The notes beneath the pieces are model-generated. The model was not told the origin of the DNA. It saw nothing but the letters and a program-made list of their open reading frames with translations, and ran no database searches. From an uncultured Pseudomonadota bacterium (lineage in GTDB: Bacteria; Pseudomonadota; Gammaproteobacteria; Steroidobacterales; Steroidobacteraceae): 34,770 nucleotides of DNA. The stretch is taken from contig CADEFJ010000002.1 in the NCBI GenBank assembly GCA_902826575.1, positions 1 through 34,770 on the forward strand, in the 5' to 3' direction. How positions within the stretch are numbered: position 1 is the first letter of the stretch; every line of letters starts with the position of its first letter. The translations under genes were made by a program, and so were the position numbers. Shown here in pieces: positions 8,603 through 15,708 of this stretch.

Positions 8603-9102
8603 CGGACCGCGTAGAGGAAACGCGCGTAGCCGATCTCGGCCGCGTTCTTCGTGAGCTCGATGTTCACCCACGCGACGATGTCGCCAAACGGGCGATCCGT
8701 GAACGGCCATCGTGTCCGCCGGGTCGATTGCATGGTTTCGTCGGTCAGGTCCCGCAATACCGCCCGCCATTGCCGATCCAGGCCGATCAGCCATTGGCGG
8801 GTCGCATCGGCAGTGCCGGGCCAGGTCACATTATCGCGCGTGAGTGTGCCGTTGCGAAACGAATGATCGAGGACCATGGTCCACCAGAACCCGACGTGCC
8901 ATGTGAGCCACGCGATGCTCGATGGACCGAGGTCGTAGCTTTCCCGGTCCGGCCAGTCGGCACGCCAGTGCCCGTCGCGGTCCTGTTGCACGTGCAGGCC
9001 GCTGCGGGCCGGACGCCACAGGCACTCATCCGTCGTCAGCCCGGCGAGATGCACGTCGGTGAGCTTCCACGCAGTCTCATACTGCCGATGCAGGAAATTC
9101 AC
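8599..9102 (-). CDS. DinB-like family protein
   Basis: A 167-residue four-helix-bundle protein of the DinB/YfiT-like superfamily, many of which are thiol-dependent or metal-binding enzymes. It begins VNFLHRQYETAWKLTDVHLAGL and carries the aromatic helix AWLTWHVGFWWTMVLDHSF with the usual His. The usual C-terminal His pair is missing: the last helix reads ELTKNAAEIGYARFLY. The start is a GTG at 9102 that overlaps the thioesterase stop (GTGA). The chain is immediately DinB-like from there, and longer upstream readings are out-of-family. Its place between the thioesterase and ogt indicates operon membership. The activity is unknown. Confidence 0.8.
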   Translation of the reverse strand: MNFLHRQYETAWKLTDVHLAGLTTDECLWRPARSGLHVQQDRDGHWRADWPDRESYDLGPSSIAWLTWHVGFWWTMVLDHSFRNGTLTRDNVTWPGTADATRQWLIGLDRQWRAVLRDLTDETMQSTRRTRWPFTDRPFGDIVAWVNIELTKNAAEIGYARFLYAVR

Positions 9103-9563
9103 GCGAGTGCGACGAACTCGCCCTCGAAGCGTCCGGCGCGGGCCCCCCGATATTCCAGCGTCGCAAGCACGGCGATGCGCGCCTTGCCCCGACGCGCGAG
9201 CAGCGTGATGAACGGCTCCCAGGACTCCTCTGTGGCGAGGGTGGCGCTTGCGGTGAACGTGCCGTCGATCGGTTGCAGGTACTCCATCCCGTTGCGCTGG
9301 ATCACGAGCCGGCACTCGATTCCTTCGGCCCGCAGCCGCCAGTGCAGCAGCGACCAGGCCGTGAGGATCGCGAGCGCCGACACGCTGCCGCCGAAGGCCG
9401 TGTCGCGGTGGTTGATGTTGGGCGCGAGCGGCGCGGACAGCGTGACCGTTGCCGCATTCGCGTGGAGCACGTCGATGTCCATCGCCGCCGCGAGCGGGAT
9501 ATGCCGGCGCAGGTAGTCGCGCAGCGCGCGGGCCTCGACGGCGGCCGCCTGCGCCGCGCTCAT
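9099..9563 (-). CDS. YiiD C-terminal-like hot-dog thioesterase
   Basis: A 154-residue single hot-dog domain matching the putative thioesterase domain found at the C-terminus of E. coli YiiD. Recognisable parts are LRDYLRRHIPLAAAM at the N-terminus, the central helix NHRDTAFGGSVSALAILTAWSLLHWRL, and the strand VIQRNGMEYLQPIDG. Members are presumed acyl-CoA or acyl-ACP thioesterases, and the substrate is not known. The start is ambiguous. ATG 9563 gives the family-like N-terminus, a GTG at 9581 would add six residues, and an ATG at 9614 would overlap the OPT gene. The stop overlaps the next gene's GTG start. Confidence 0.82.
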   Translation of the reverse strand: MSAAQAAAVEARALRDYLRRHIPLAAAMDIDVLHANAATVTLSAPLAPNINHRDTAFGGSVSALAILTAWSLLHWRLRAEGIECRLVIQRNGMEYLQPIDGTFTASATLATEESWEPFITLLARRGKARIAVLATLEYRGARAGRFEGEFVALA

Positions 9564-9594
9564 CACCTGCGCGTCGCTCACCGCAGGCGCCGCG

Positions 9595-11520
9595 TCAGCG
9601 GGCCGCGGCCGCATCGTCCCGCGACGCGACCCGATACAGCCACCAGCCGAGCGCGGCGATCAACAGGATGCCGAGCCAGGCGCCGAAGTGCAGCGACTCC
9701 GGCAGTGCGAGCACGTCGCGGTTGGCCGTCATCACGATCGGCACCGCGATCACGATGCCCATCAGCGCCTCGCCGGTGATCATGCCGGCGCCGAACAGCA
9801 CGCCCTTGTCGCTCGCCCGCTCCGCCTCGCTCGTCGCATCGCCGCGCGAGCGCTTGACGAAATGCGCGAGCAGGCCGCCGAGGAAAATCGGCGTCGTGTA
9901 CTCGAGCGGCAGGTAGATGCCGACCGCCACCGCGAGCACCGGCGCACGGAAGTGCGAGCCGCGCGCCTTCAGTACGAGGTCGAGGATGATGATGCCGATG
10001 CCGATCGCGATGCCGATCGCGACCATGTCCCAGGGCAGCTCCCCGCCGAACATGCCCTTCGCGACTGCCGCCATCAGCGTGGCCTGCGGGGCGAGCAGCG
10101 GATTCGGATGCTCGACCGAAGGCGTGCCGATTCCGTAGGCGCTGTTCAGCAGGTTCAGCACCGGCGCCATGACCAGGGCGCAGGACACCGCGCCGATCGC
10201 GAGCATCACCTGCTGGCGCCACGGCGTGGCGCCGACCAGCTGGCCGCACTTGAGGTCCTGCAGGTTGTCGCCGCCGACCGCGGCCGCGCAACACACCACG
10301 GCGCCGATCATGATCGCTGCCACCGGCCCGAGTGGCGCGGTGCGGCCCATCAGCAGCCACAGCACGAACGAGGCAAACAGGATCGTGCAGATCGTGATGC
10401 CCGACACCGGGTTGTTCGACGAACCGATCAGGCCGGCCATGTAGGCCGACACCGAGCAGAAGACGAAACCGGCGACGATCATGATGATCGTCATCGGCAC
10501 ACTGACGCCCCAGCTGCCGACGATCGCCTGGTAAAGCAGCGCGAGCGGCACCGTGAACAACACGATGCCGATCAGCACGAGATTCATCGGCAGGTCGCGA
10601 TCGGTGTCGGCGATCAGCGCGCCGGCACCGGCACGGGCGGCCGCAAGTCCGCTCTTCACGCCCGACAGCAGCGAGCTGCGCAGGCTGATCACGGCCCAGA
10701 TGCCGCCGATCAGCATCGCGCCGACGCCCATGTAACGGATCTTCGCCGCCCAGATCGCATACGCGGCGTCGCCAGCCGACAGCCCCTGCAGGGTCGCTGC
10801 CATCGCCGGATCGGCGGCGGCGAACTGCGACGCATACAGCGGGATCGCGATGTTCCAGGAAATGATGCCGCCGCCGACGATCAGGATGCCGACGTTGAGG
10901 CCGACGATATAGCCGACACCGAGCAGCGCCGGGGAGAGATTCGCGGCGATATAGGCGATGCCCTTGCCGGCAAAGGCGGCGGCCGCGGCGGTATCGGGGA
11001 TCAGCCGCAGGCCGCTGCCGGCGAGCAACTTGACCACGCCGCCGCCGATCGCCGAGCCGATCAGGATCTTGAGGCCTTGCGCCGGATTCGCGCCGGTCTT
11101 GAGGACCTCGGCTGCGGCGACGCCTTCCGGAAACTTGAGCTTCTGCTCGATGATCAGCGAGCGGCGCAGCGGCACCGAAAACAGCACGCCGAGGATGCCG
11201 CCCAGGCCCGCGATCGCGAACACCCACGAGTACTTGAAGTCGGTCCAGTACTCGAGGATCACGAGCGCGGGTATCGTGAAGATGACGCCCGCCGCGATCG
11301 ATGCGGCCGCCGACGCGCCGGTCGCGACGATATTGTTCTCGAGGATCGTGCCGCCACCGAGCATGCGCAGCACGCCCATCGACACGACCGCCGCAGGAAT
11401 CGCCGAGGCGATCGTGAGCCCCGCGAACAGGCCGAGATAGGTGTTGGCAGCCGCGAGGATCATCGCGAGCACGATCGACAGTGTGATCGCGCGCAGCGAA
11501 AGCTGGGCAGTTGCGGTCAT
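9595..11520 (-). CDS. OPT family oligopeptide transporter
   Basis: A 641-residue, very hydrophobic inner-membrane protein with about 14-16 predicted helices, of the oligopeptide transporter (OPT) family. Bacterial members are thought to import oligopeptides or metal chelates with protons. It opens directly with a first helix (ITLSIVLAMILAAANTYLGLFAGLTIASAIPAAVVSMG). Family-typical stretches include NNIVATGASAAASIAAGV and KFPEGVAAAEVLKTG. It is the first of a colinear run (thioesterase, DinB-like, ogt, GFA, EamA) with gaps under 35 bp or overlaps, so it probably carries the operon promoter upstream of 11520. The substrate is inferred from the family only. Confidence 0.9.
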   Translation of the reverse strand: MTATAQLSLRAITLSIVLAMILAAANTYLGLFAGLTIASAIPAAVVSMGVLRMLGGGTILENNIVATGASAAASIAAGVIFTIPALVILEYWTDFKYSWVFAIAGLGGILGVLFSVPLRRSLIIEQKLKFPEGVAAAEVLKTGANPAQGLKILIGSAIGGGVVKLLAGSGLRLIPDTAAAAAFAGKGIAYIAANLSPALLGVGYIVGLNVGILIVGGGIISWNIAIPLYASQFAAADPAMAATLQGLSAGDAAYAIWAAKIRYMGVGAMLIGGIWAVISLRSSLLSGVKSGLAAARAGAGALIADTDRDLPMNLVLIGIVLFTVPLALLYQAIVGSWGVSVPMTIIMIVAGFVFCSVSAYMAGLIGSSNNPVSGITICTILFASFVLWLLMGRTAPLGPVAAIMIGAVVCCAAAVGGDNLQDLKCGQLVGATPWRQQVMLAIGAVSCALVMAPVLNLLNSAYGIGTPSVEHPNPLLAPQATLMAAVAKGMFGGELPWDMVAIGIAIGIGIIILDLVLKARGSHFRAPVLAVAVGIYLPLEYTTPIFLGGLLAHFVKRSRGDATSEAERASDKGVLFGAGMITGEALMGIVIAVPIVMTANRDVLALPESLHFGAWLGILLIAALGWWLYRVASRDDAAAAR

Positions 11521-11572
11521 GGAGCCCCCGGTTTGTCGTTGTATGCCTGAAGGCGGAAGCTTAAGGCCAGAG

Positions 11573-11598
11573 CCGCCGGTTGGCTAACGAACCGGCGG
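11573..11598. repeat. 9-bp perfect inverted repeat with 8-nt loop
   Basis: CCGCCGGTT (11573-11581) pairs perfectly with AACCGGCGG (11590-11598) around the loop GGCTAACG. No T-run follows on either strand, so an intrinsic terminator is not well supported. It could be an operator, an RNA hairpin in the OPT leader, or part of a degenerate recombination site. Confidence 0.55.
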
Positions 11599-11626
11599 GC
11601 GGCGGCGCCAGGGGCATTACATATAG

Positions 11627-11684
11627 GCGTTGGCGGGCCAGGCCCCTGCTCCTCGCGCCAGCTAGAGTCGCCTGCGTTGGCGGG
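11627..11684. repeat. Direct repeat pair GCGTTGGCGGG
   Basis: Identical 11-bp copies lie at 11627-11637 and 11674-11684, 47 bp apart start to start. They sit in the non-coding stretch upstream of the PIN-like gene. The function is unknown; a binding-site pair or remnants of recombination half-sites are possible. Confidence 0.5.
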
Positions 11685-11854
11685 TGGCTCCCGGGCGGCG
11701 GTAGCATGGGGTGGCAGTGTGACGAATCGGTCAGCCGCGGGCTGTCACTTTTGCCAGTCAGAACGGAGCGGGGGATGTGGCGGAAAGCTGGCGAGCGCAT
11801 TCGATGCCTACGTAGTACTTAGGCGACAGGCACGCGCTGTGCCGAGTTCACGAC

Positions 11855-12646
11855 GTGACTAACGCCACACCCACCGTCTTTCTGGATACCACGGCCTTGA
11901 AATTCGCCGCCGAACGAATTATTCGCGGCAGACAAAGGCCAGTTACGACAAGGTGGGGTGATCAAACCTTGACTTTCAACGTCACGCAGTTTGTAGAGCA
12001 TTTCCCGAACGCCTACGCCCGGCCAGAGCTTCAGAAGGAGCAGCGCCATCTTCCGCTGCTTGCCCATCTGGCAAGGAAGGGCCGCATACGGCTCGTCACT
12101 CACTTTGAAGTTTACGAAGAATTTTGGGGCCTTCCCAAGACCGATGATTCACGGGGAGTGTTCTACGGAGCCCCAATCGAGCGAGTAAATGGCCCATTCG
12201 AGTACTCTCGAATAATGTGCGGCTGGAGCCCGTTCCCTCGAGACTATCAGTTCGAGTTCCTGCGAGGTGTATCCCATCCTCGATACAAACAACTCCAAGT
12301 TGCCGTTGGAGCCAATGAAGAGTCTAGGAAATTCAAGAATCAACTGCTTGACGCATTCCACATTTGTTGTGCGGAGGCGGCCAAGGCGGAATATTTCCTG
12401 ACGTTAGATCAAAAGCTAATTCGCCACGTTTCGGGCCACAAGAGATGGCCGCCAACCACCCGAGTTCTCTCACCCACTGAGTTGGTGAAGCTCCTGATCC
12501 GAGGACGTCACGTGCGCTTCAGAGACGTACTTACGTATCTTCGTACCGAACGGCAGGCACGTCGAAAGCCGCCCTCGGGTCCGTACGAAGACCTTGTAAA
12601 GCTGGGGAAGCGGCGGGAGAAGAGGGGCTACTATGATGAGAAGTAG
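11855..12646 (+). CDS. PIN-like domain protein
   Basis: A 263-residue protein whose pattern fits a PIN-fold nuclease. An early Asp (D11 in TVFLDTTAL) is followed by acidic residues in helix 3 (E88/E89 in FEVYEEFW), D166 in LLDAFHICCAEAAKAEYFL and D185 in LTLDQKLIR. The final pair is the most convincing PIN signature. After it come a basic C-terminal region (LIRGRHVRFRDVLTYLRTERQARRKPP) and a KRREKRGYYDEK tail. The base composition is clearly lower in GC (about half) and codon use differs from the neighbours, which suggests horizontal acquisition. The start is a GTG at 11855, the first plausible start after a stop at 11813, and no ribosome binding site is obvious. No antitoxin-like partner is seen upstream, so a toxin role is unproven. 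Confidence 0.7.
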   Translation: MTNATPTVFLDTTALKFAAERIIRGRQRPVTTRWGDQTLTFNVTQFVEHFPNAYARPELQKEQRHLPLLAHLARKGRIRLVTHFEVYEEFWGLPKTDDSRGVFYGAPIERVNGPFEYSRIMCGWSPFPRDYQFEFLRGVSHPRYKQLQVAVGANEESRKFKNQLLDAFHICCAEAAKAEYFLTLDQKLIRHVSGHKRWPPTTRVLSPTELVKLLIRGRHVRFRDVLTYLRTERQARRKPPSGPYEDLVKLGKRREKRGYYDEK

Positions 12647-12846
12647 CAATCTGTCGTCTAACTCTGCGTTGCAGCGGGCGGGGACGCGTAAAGTGTTCGG
12701 CCGCGGCGGCCCGTGTCCAGCGGCTTCAAGGCAGGATCGACGTTGAGGGTTCCGGTGGGCGCGTCACGTATGGTTGGTAGGACACTTCTGGCGGACTGCT
12801 GCACGCGACGTGCGAAGACCCAGGCGCATTGGCACTGGCGCTTCCA
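12647..12846. other. Intergenic region between PIN-like and ArsN2-like genes, 200 bp
   Basis: No gene is recognised here. The stretch is GC-rich, unlike the PIN-like gene, and begins with the attC-like half-site. No clear promoter for the acetyltransferase gene was found. Cassette genes are often read from an external promoter, which would be consistent but is inference. Confidence 0.5.
12654..12690 (+). other. attC-like half-site downstream of the PIN-like gene
   Basis: Starting 9 bp after the PIN-like stop codon is GTCTAAC (12656-12662), a perfect match to the R'' core RYYYAAC of integron attC sites. It is followed by CTGCGTTGCAGCGGGCGG, which resembles the L'' arm of many environmental attC sites. 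The matching second half (L'/R') with a clean GTTRRRY core is not found downstream. The nearest candidate, GTTGAGG near 12752, is poor. This is therefore at best a degenerate or truncated attC. Confidence 0.3.
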
Positions 12847-13320
12847 ATGACACCTTCCATCCAGCGGATTCAACTGGACCCGGGCGCGGAGGCGTTGCTC
12901 TCCGCCAATCACTTGCCCATCTCCGACCTGCAAGGCAGTTCAATCGTCGTCCTGTTTGGCTTTATTGAAGACACCCGACTCCAAGGCATCGTCGGGTTGG
13001 AGATGTACGGCGCCGCCGCATTGCTGCGGTCACTGGCGGTAAGCGACTCTGGGCGCGGCAATGGCCTGGGGACAGCGCTCGTCGCTCATGCCGAGCAATA
13101 TGCTGCCCAACAGGGTGCCGACACCGTATACCTGTTGACCACCACAGCGGCCGGCTTCTTCGAGCGGCTCGGATACAGTCATGTAGCGCGGGATGCTGCG
13201 CCAGCGTCTATCGCGGCCACCAGGCAGTTCTCGGCGCTATGCCCATCTTCATCTGCGTTCATGGCGAAGTTGCTTGCCAGTCCGCCACTCGAGTCGGGCC
13301 CGCTTCGCGGGCCGGCTTAA
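12847..13320 (+). CDS. arsN2: ArsN2-like GNAT N-acetyltransferase
   Basis: A 157-residue GNAT acetyltransferase. The acetyl-CoA loop is SGRGNGLG at 68-75, preceded by LLRSLAV. The signature of the arsenic-resistance ArsN2 group is present: VYLLTTTAAGFFERLGY (95-110), ARDAAPASIAATRQFSALCPSSSAFMAK (about 114-141). Relatives acetylate arsinothricin-like or other small amines, but no other ars gene lies in the window. The start chosen is ATG 12847; a TTG at 12829 would add six residues. The C-terminal tail ESGPLRGPA and the stop are encoded by a GC-rich hairpin sequence that looks like part of an attC site, as happens in genes that lived in integron cassettes. The symbol rests on motif memory only. 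Confidence 0.78.
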   Translation: MTPSIQRIQLDPGAEALLSANHLPISDLQGSSIVVLFGFIEDTRLQGIVGLEMYGAAALLRSLAVSDSGRGNGLGTALVAHAEQYAAQQGADTVYLLTTTAAGFFERLGYSHVARDAAPASIAATRQFSALCPSSSAFMAKLLASPPLESGPLRGPA

Positions 13321-13323
13321 CGA
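13299..13323. other. attC-like hairpin at the 3' end of the ArsN2-like gene
   Basis: The sequence CGGGCCCGCTTCGCGGGCCGGCTTAAC forms a tight hairpin (GGCCCGC, loop TTC, GCGGGCC) followed by GGCTTAAC. It resembles the centre and L' arm of integron attC sites. It overlaps the end of the reading frame, and the stop TAA lies inside GGCTTAAC. No GTTRRRY (R') core follows at the usual distance, and no R'' core precedes it, so it is incomplete. It could equally serve as a transcription terminator stem. Confidence 0.3.
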
Positions 13324-13342
13324 TGAATCGCCCAGTGAATCG

Positions 13343-13855
13343 CTAGTTCTTGGGGCGTGAGAGTTTCGCGCGCGCGGCGGTGAGCAGCATACGCGAGTAG
13401 AGCTTGTGGAATCCGAGCAGCAGCCCGAAGTTGCGGCCAAGGTTTGCCTGGCCCGTGGCTGCGCTGCGCACAGGGATGACGGCCGATCCGAAATAGAGGC
13501 GCGTGCGCGGGCCGACGATAGGTACGGTCTTCAACCAGGATCGCGTGCGACCCGTGAAGTCGGCGAGCAGGATTTCGTTCTCCCCGCGCGCCTCGACGCG
13601 CAAGGCCGCGAAGGTATTCGCGGTGCCGGCCGCCAGCGCGCGTGCGTCAGCGTCCGTCGAGGGCTTCGAGACACACCACTTCAGGATCAGCCGCTCGAGC
13701 CTGAACACCCAGGTCGTGTAGAACGCCGCGACGAACTGCGACTGCGTAACGTCGCGATCGATGTAGGCGATGTAACAGTCCGCGTAAGCGCCGTCACGCC
13801 GGCAGGCCGCGAGCAGCGACCCCTCAGGCACCTGGCAAGATGCAACGCGAGGCAC
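13343..13855 (-). CDS. Conserved hypothetical protein
   Basis: I do not recognise the family with certainty. The 170-residue protein has no signal peptide or membrane segment. It shows a compact alpha/beta pattern: DCYIAYIDRDVTQSQFVAAFYTTWVFRLERLILK in the first third, SKPSTDADARALAAG in the middle, LLADFTGRTRSWLKT and TRLYFGSAVIPV in the second half, and GFHKLYSRMLLTAARAKLS at the C-terminus. Host-like GC and codon use argue that it is a real resident gene. The start is a GTG at 13855, the first candidate after an in-frame stop. It lies 53 bp after the M2 peptidase stop on the same strand and could be co-transcribed with it. No catalytic motif is evident. Confidence 0.68.
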   Translation of the reverse strand: MPRVASCQVPEGSLLAACRRDGAYADCYIAYIDRDVTQSQFVAAFYTTWVFRLERLILKWCVSKPSTDADARALAAGTANTFAALRVEARGENEILLADFTGRTRSWLKTVPIVGPRTRLYFGSAVIPVRSAATGQANLGRNFGLLLGFHKLYSRMLLTAARAKLSRPKN

Positions 13856-13908
13856 GAACGAGCGCTCTGGCTCTCAGCCCTAGGCTCTAAGCCCTTAGCG
13901 CGATCCTC

Positions 13909-15708
13909 TCACCACCCGCACTGCTGTCCCTCATTCTGCTGCGCCAGCCAGCCCTGCAGCGGCTCGAAGTACTCGAGGATCGCACTGGCATCCATCTGCC
14001 GGGTGCCGGTGAGTCTCTCGAGCGTGTCCTGCCACGTCTCGCTCTGCCCGAGCTTGAGCATCGCGGCGAAACGCTCGCCCGCGGCCTTGCTGCCGAAGAT
14101 CGAGCATTCGTGCAGCGGCCCTTCGAAGCCGGCCGCCTCGCACAGCGCTTTCTGGAACTGGAACTGGATGATGAACGAGAGGAAGTAGCGCGTGTACGGC
14201 GTGTTGCCGGGCACATGGTACTTGGCGCCGGGGTCGAAATCGGCTTCGGTGCGCGCCACCGGCGGTGCGACGCCCTGGTATTGCGTGCGCAGGTTCCACC
14301 ACGAGGCGTTGTAATTCTCCGGCGTGATCTCGCCGGAGAATACTTTCCAGCGCCACTCGTCGATGACCTTGCCGAACGGCAGGAACGCGACCTTCTCGGT
14401 CGCCATCTTCATCTGCTGGTTGATCACGGCCTCGGGTGAGGGCTTCACCGCGCTCACGAGTCCGATGCGATGCAGGTAGCCCGGCGTCACCGACAGGTTG
14501 ACCGTGTCGCCGATCGCTTCGTGGAAGCCGTCGTGCGCACCGTTCTGGAAGAGCAGCGGCTGGTCGTTGTACCAGAGGTAGTAATAGACATGGCCGAGCT
14601 CGTGGTAGATCGTGAACAGGTCTTCCTCGTTGGGGCGCATGCACATCTTGATGCGCACATCGTCCTCGGTATCCATGTCCCAGGCGCTCGCATGGCACAC
14701 GACTTCGCGGTCGCGCGGACGCACCAGCATCGAGCGCTCCCAGAATTTCGCGGGCAGCGCCGGGAAGCCGATCGACGTGTAGAAGGTCTCGGCGGACTTC
14801 GTCATCCGCACCGCGTCCCAGTTCTGTCGCGCGAGCTCGCGGTCGGCGGACTCGATGCTCGCCTTGGGGTAGGGCTTCAGGATGTCGTCGTAGACCTTGT
14901 TCCAGGTCTGCGCCCACATGTTGCCGAGCAGGTGCGCCGGAATCGGTTTGCCGGCGGGCACCTTGTCTTCACCGTACTGTGCGGCGAGCCGGCCGCGCGC
15001 GTAGCACTGCATCGCGCCGTAGAGCGGCTTGACCTGCTCCCACAGCCGCGTCGCTTCGGCCGCGAACTCATCGGGTGGCATGTCATAGCCGGAGCGCCAC
15101 ATGGCGCCGAGGTCGGCGAAGCCGAATTCGCGAGCGCCCTCGTTAACGAGTTCGACGAAGCGCTGGTACTTCGGCCGCATCGGGCGCGCCGTGTCGTGCC
15201 AGCCCACCCAGGCCTGCTCGAGCTCGGCGTAGTTGCGGCTCGTCGCGAGCGTGTCGGAGAGCTGGTCGAGGTTGAGGCAGGACTCGGGACCGGCGGGGCA
15301 GTACTTGCCCTCGCCGTACATCGCGTCGAGGCTTGCCAGGATGGCGGTCAGCTCCGCACGCCGCGCCGGATCGGCAGGGGCGGGCGCGGACGTTTGCAGC
15401 GTCAGCAAATGCAACGCACGCCGGGTCGCAGGACTCGCCTCTGTGTTCGCATAGGCCTTCGACTTCTCGATCGCTGCGCCCAGGAACTCCAGATAGCGAT
15501 CGTTCGAGCGCGCACTCAGGATCTGGGTGTCAGGCGTGATGTTGGTGGCCTGGGTCCACTGTGCCGCCGCTAGCTCGCGCAAGATCGGTACCAGATCCCC
15601 GTTCACCTGTGCGATGAACTCGTCCGCGCTCGGCGCCGGCGCGGCCGGCGGCTCGCGCGTGCAGGCCGCGAGGACGACGAGCAGCGCAAGGCAGGCAAGA
15701 CGTGTCAT
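13909..15708 (-). CDS. M2 family peptidyl-dipeptidase (ACE-like) lipoprotein
   Basis: A zinc metallopeptidase that removes C-terminal dipeptides. The 599-residue protein starts with a lipoprotein signal ([20 protein letters not shown], lipobox LAAC at 13-16). It should therefore be anchored in the outer or inner membrane facing the periplasm. The zinc site is HELGH at 369-373, with the third ligand E397 in [13 protein letters not shown]. The 24-residue spacing between the second His and Glu is the same as in human ACE (H387/E411). Other M2 landmarks are the stretch [18 protein letters not shown] and the C-terminal [16 protein letters not shown]. The start ATG overlaps the stop of the POT transporter (ATGA). 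That coupling suggests it cuts peptides to dipeptides that the transporter imports. Confidence 0.92.
   Translation of the reverse strand: MTRLACLALLVVLAACTREPPAAPAPSADEFIAQVNGDLVPILRELAAAQWTQATNITPDTQILSARSNDRYLEFLGAAIEKSKAYANTEASPATRRALHLLTLQTSAPAPADPARRAELTAILASLDAMYGEGKYCPAGPESCLNLDQLSDTLATSRNYAELEQAWVGWHDTARPMRPKYQRFVELVNEGAREFGFADLGAMWRSGYDMPPDEFAAEATRLWEQVKPLYGAMQCYARGRLAAQYGEDKVPAGKPIPAHLLGNMWAQTWNKVYDDILKPYPKASIESADRELARQNWDAVRMTKSAETFYTSIGFPALPAKFWERSMLVRPRDREVVCHASAWDMDTEDDVRIKMCMRPNEEDLFTIYHELGHVYYYLWYNDQPLLFQNGAHDGFHEAIGDTVNLSVTPGYLHRIGLVSAVKPSPEAVINQQMKMATEKVAFLPFGKVIDEWRWKVFSGEITPENYNASWWNLRTQYQGVAPPVARTEADFDPGAKYHVPGNTPYTRYFLSFIIQFQFQKALCEAAGFEGPLHECSIFGSKAAGERFAAMLKLGQSETWQDTLERLTGTRQMDASAILEYFEPLQGWLAQQNEGQQCGW

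Larger units (their letters stand above)
11521..11854. other. Intergenic region with inverted and direct repeats, 334 bp
   Basis: This region lies between the divergent OPT gene and the PIN-like gene. No convincing gene is visible on either strand, and the short open frames are GC-rich and low in complexity. It holds a 9-bp inverted repeat (11573-11598) and two copies of an 11-bp direct repeat (11627-11637 and 11674-11684). It should contain the promoters of both flanking genes, but no clear -35/-10 pair was found. Confidence 0.6.

Noticed and set aside
9961-10030. Short tandem GATGCCGATCGC-like repeats.
   Set aside because: They lie inside the OPT gene and encode a Gly/Ile-rich membrane helix (IGIAIGIGII), so they are explained by protein sequence.
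9688-11550. A 620-codon plus-strand frame opposite the OPT gene.
   Set aside because: The composition (Arg, His, Asp, Gln, Ala repeats) is typical of the complement of a hydrophobic coding sequence. The OPT protein explains the region.
11846-11862. TTCACGACGTGAC near the PIN-like start as a possible parS site.
   Set aside because: It is a poor match to the 16-bp parS consensus, and the symmetry is broken.
11677-11862. Small frame upstream of the PIN-like gene considered as an antitoxin.
   Set aside because: The composition is low-complexity Gly/Ala/Arg with no DNA-binding or acidic antitoxin pattern and no ribosome binding site.
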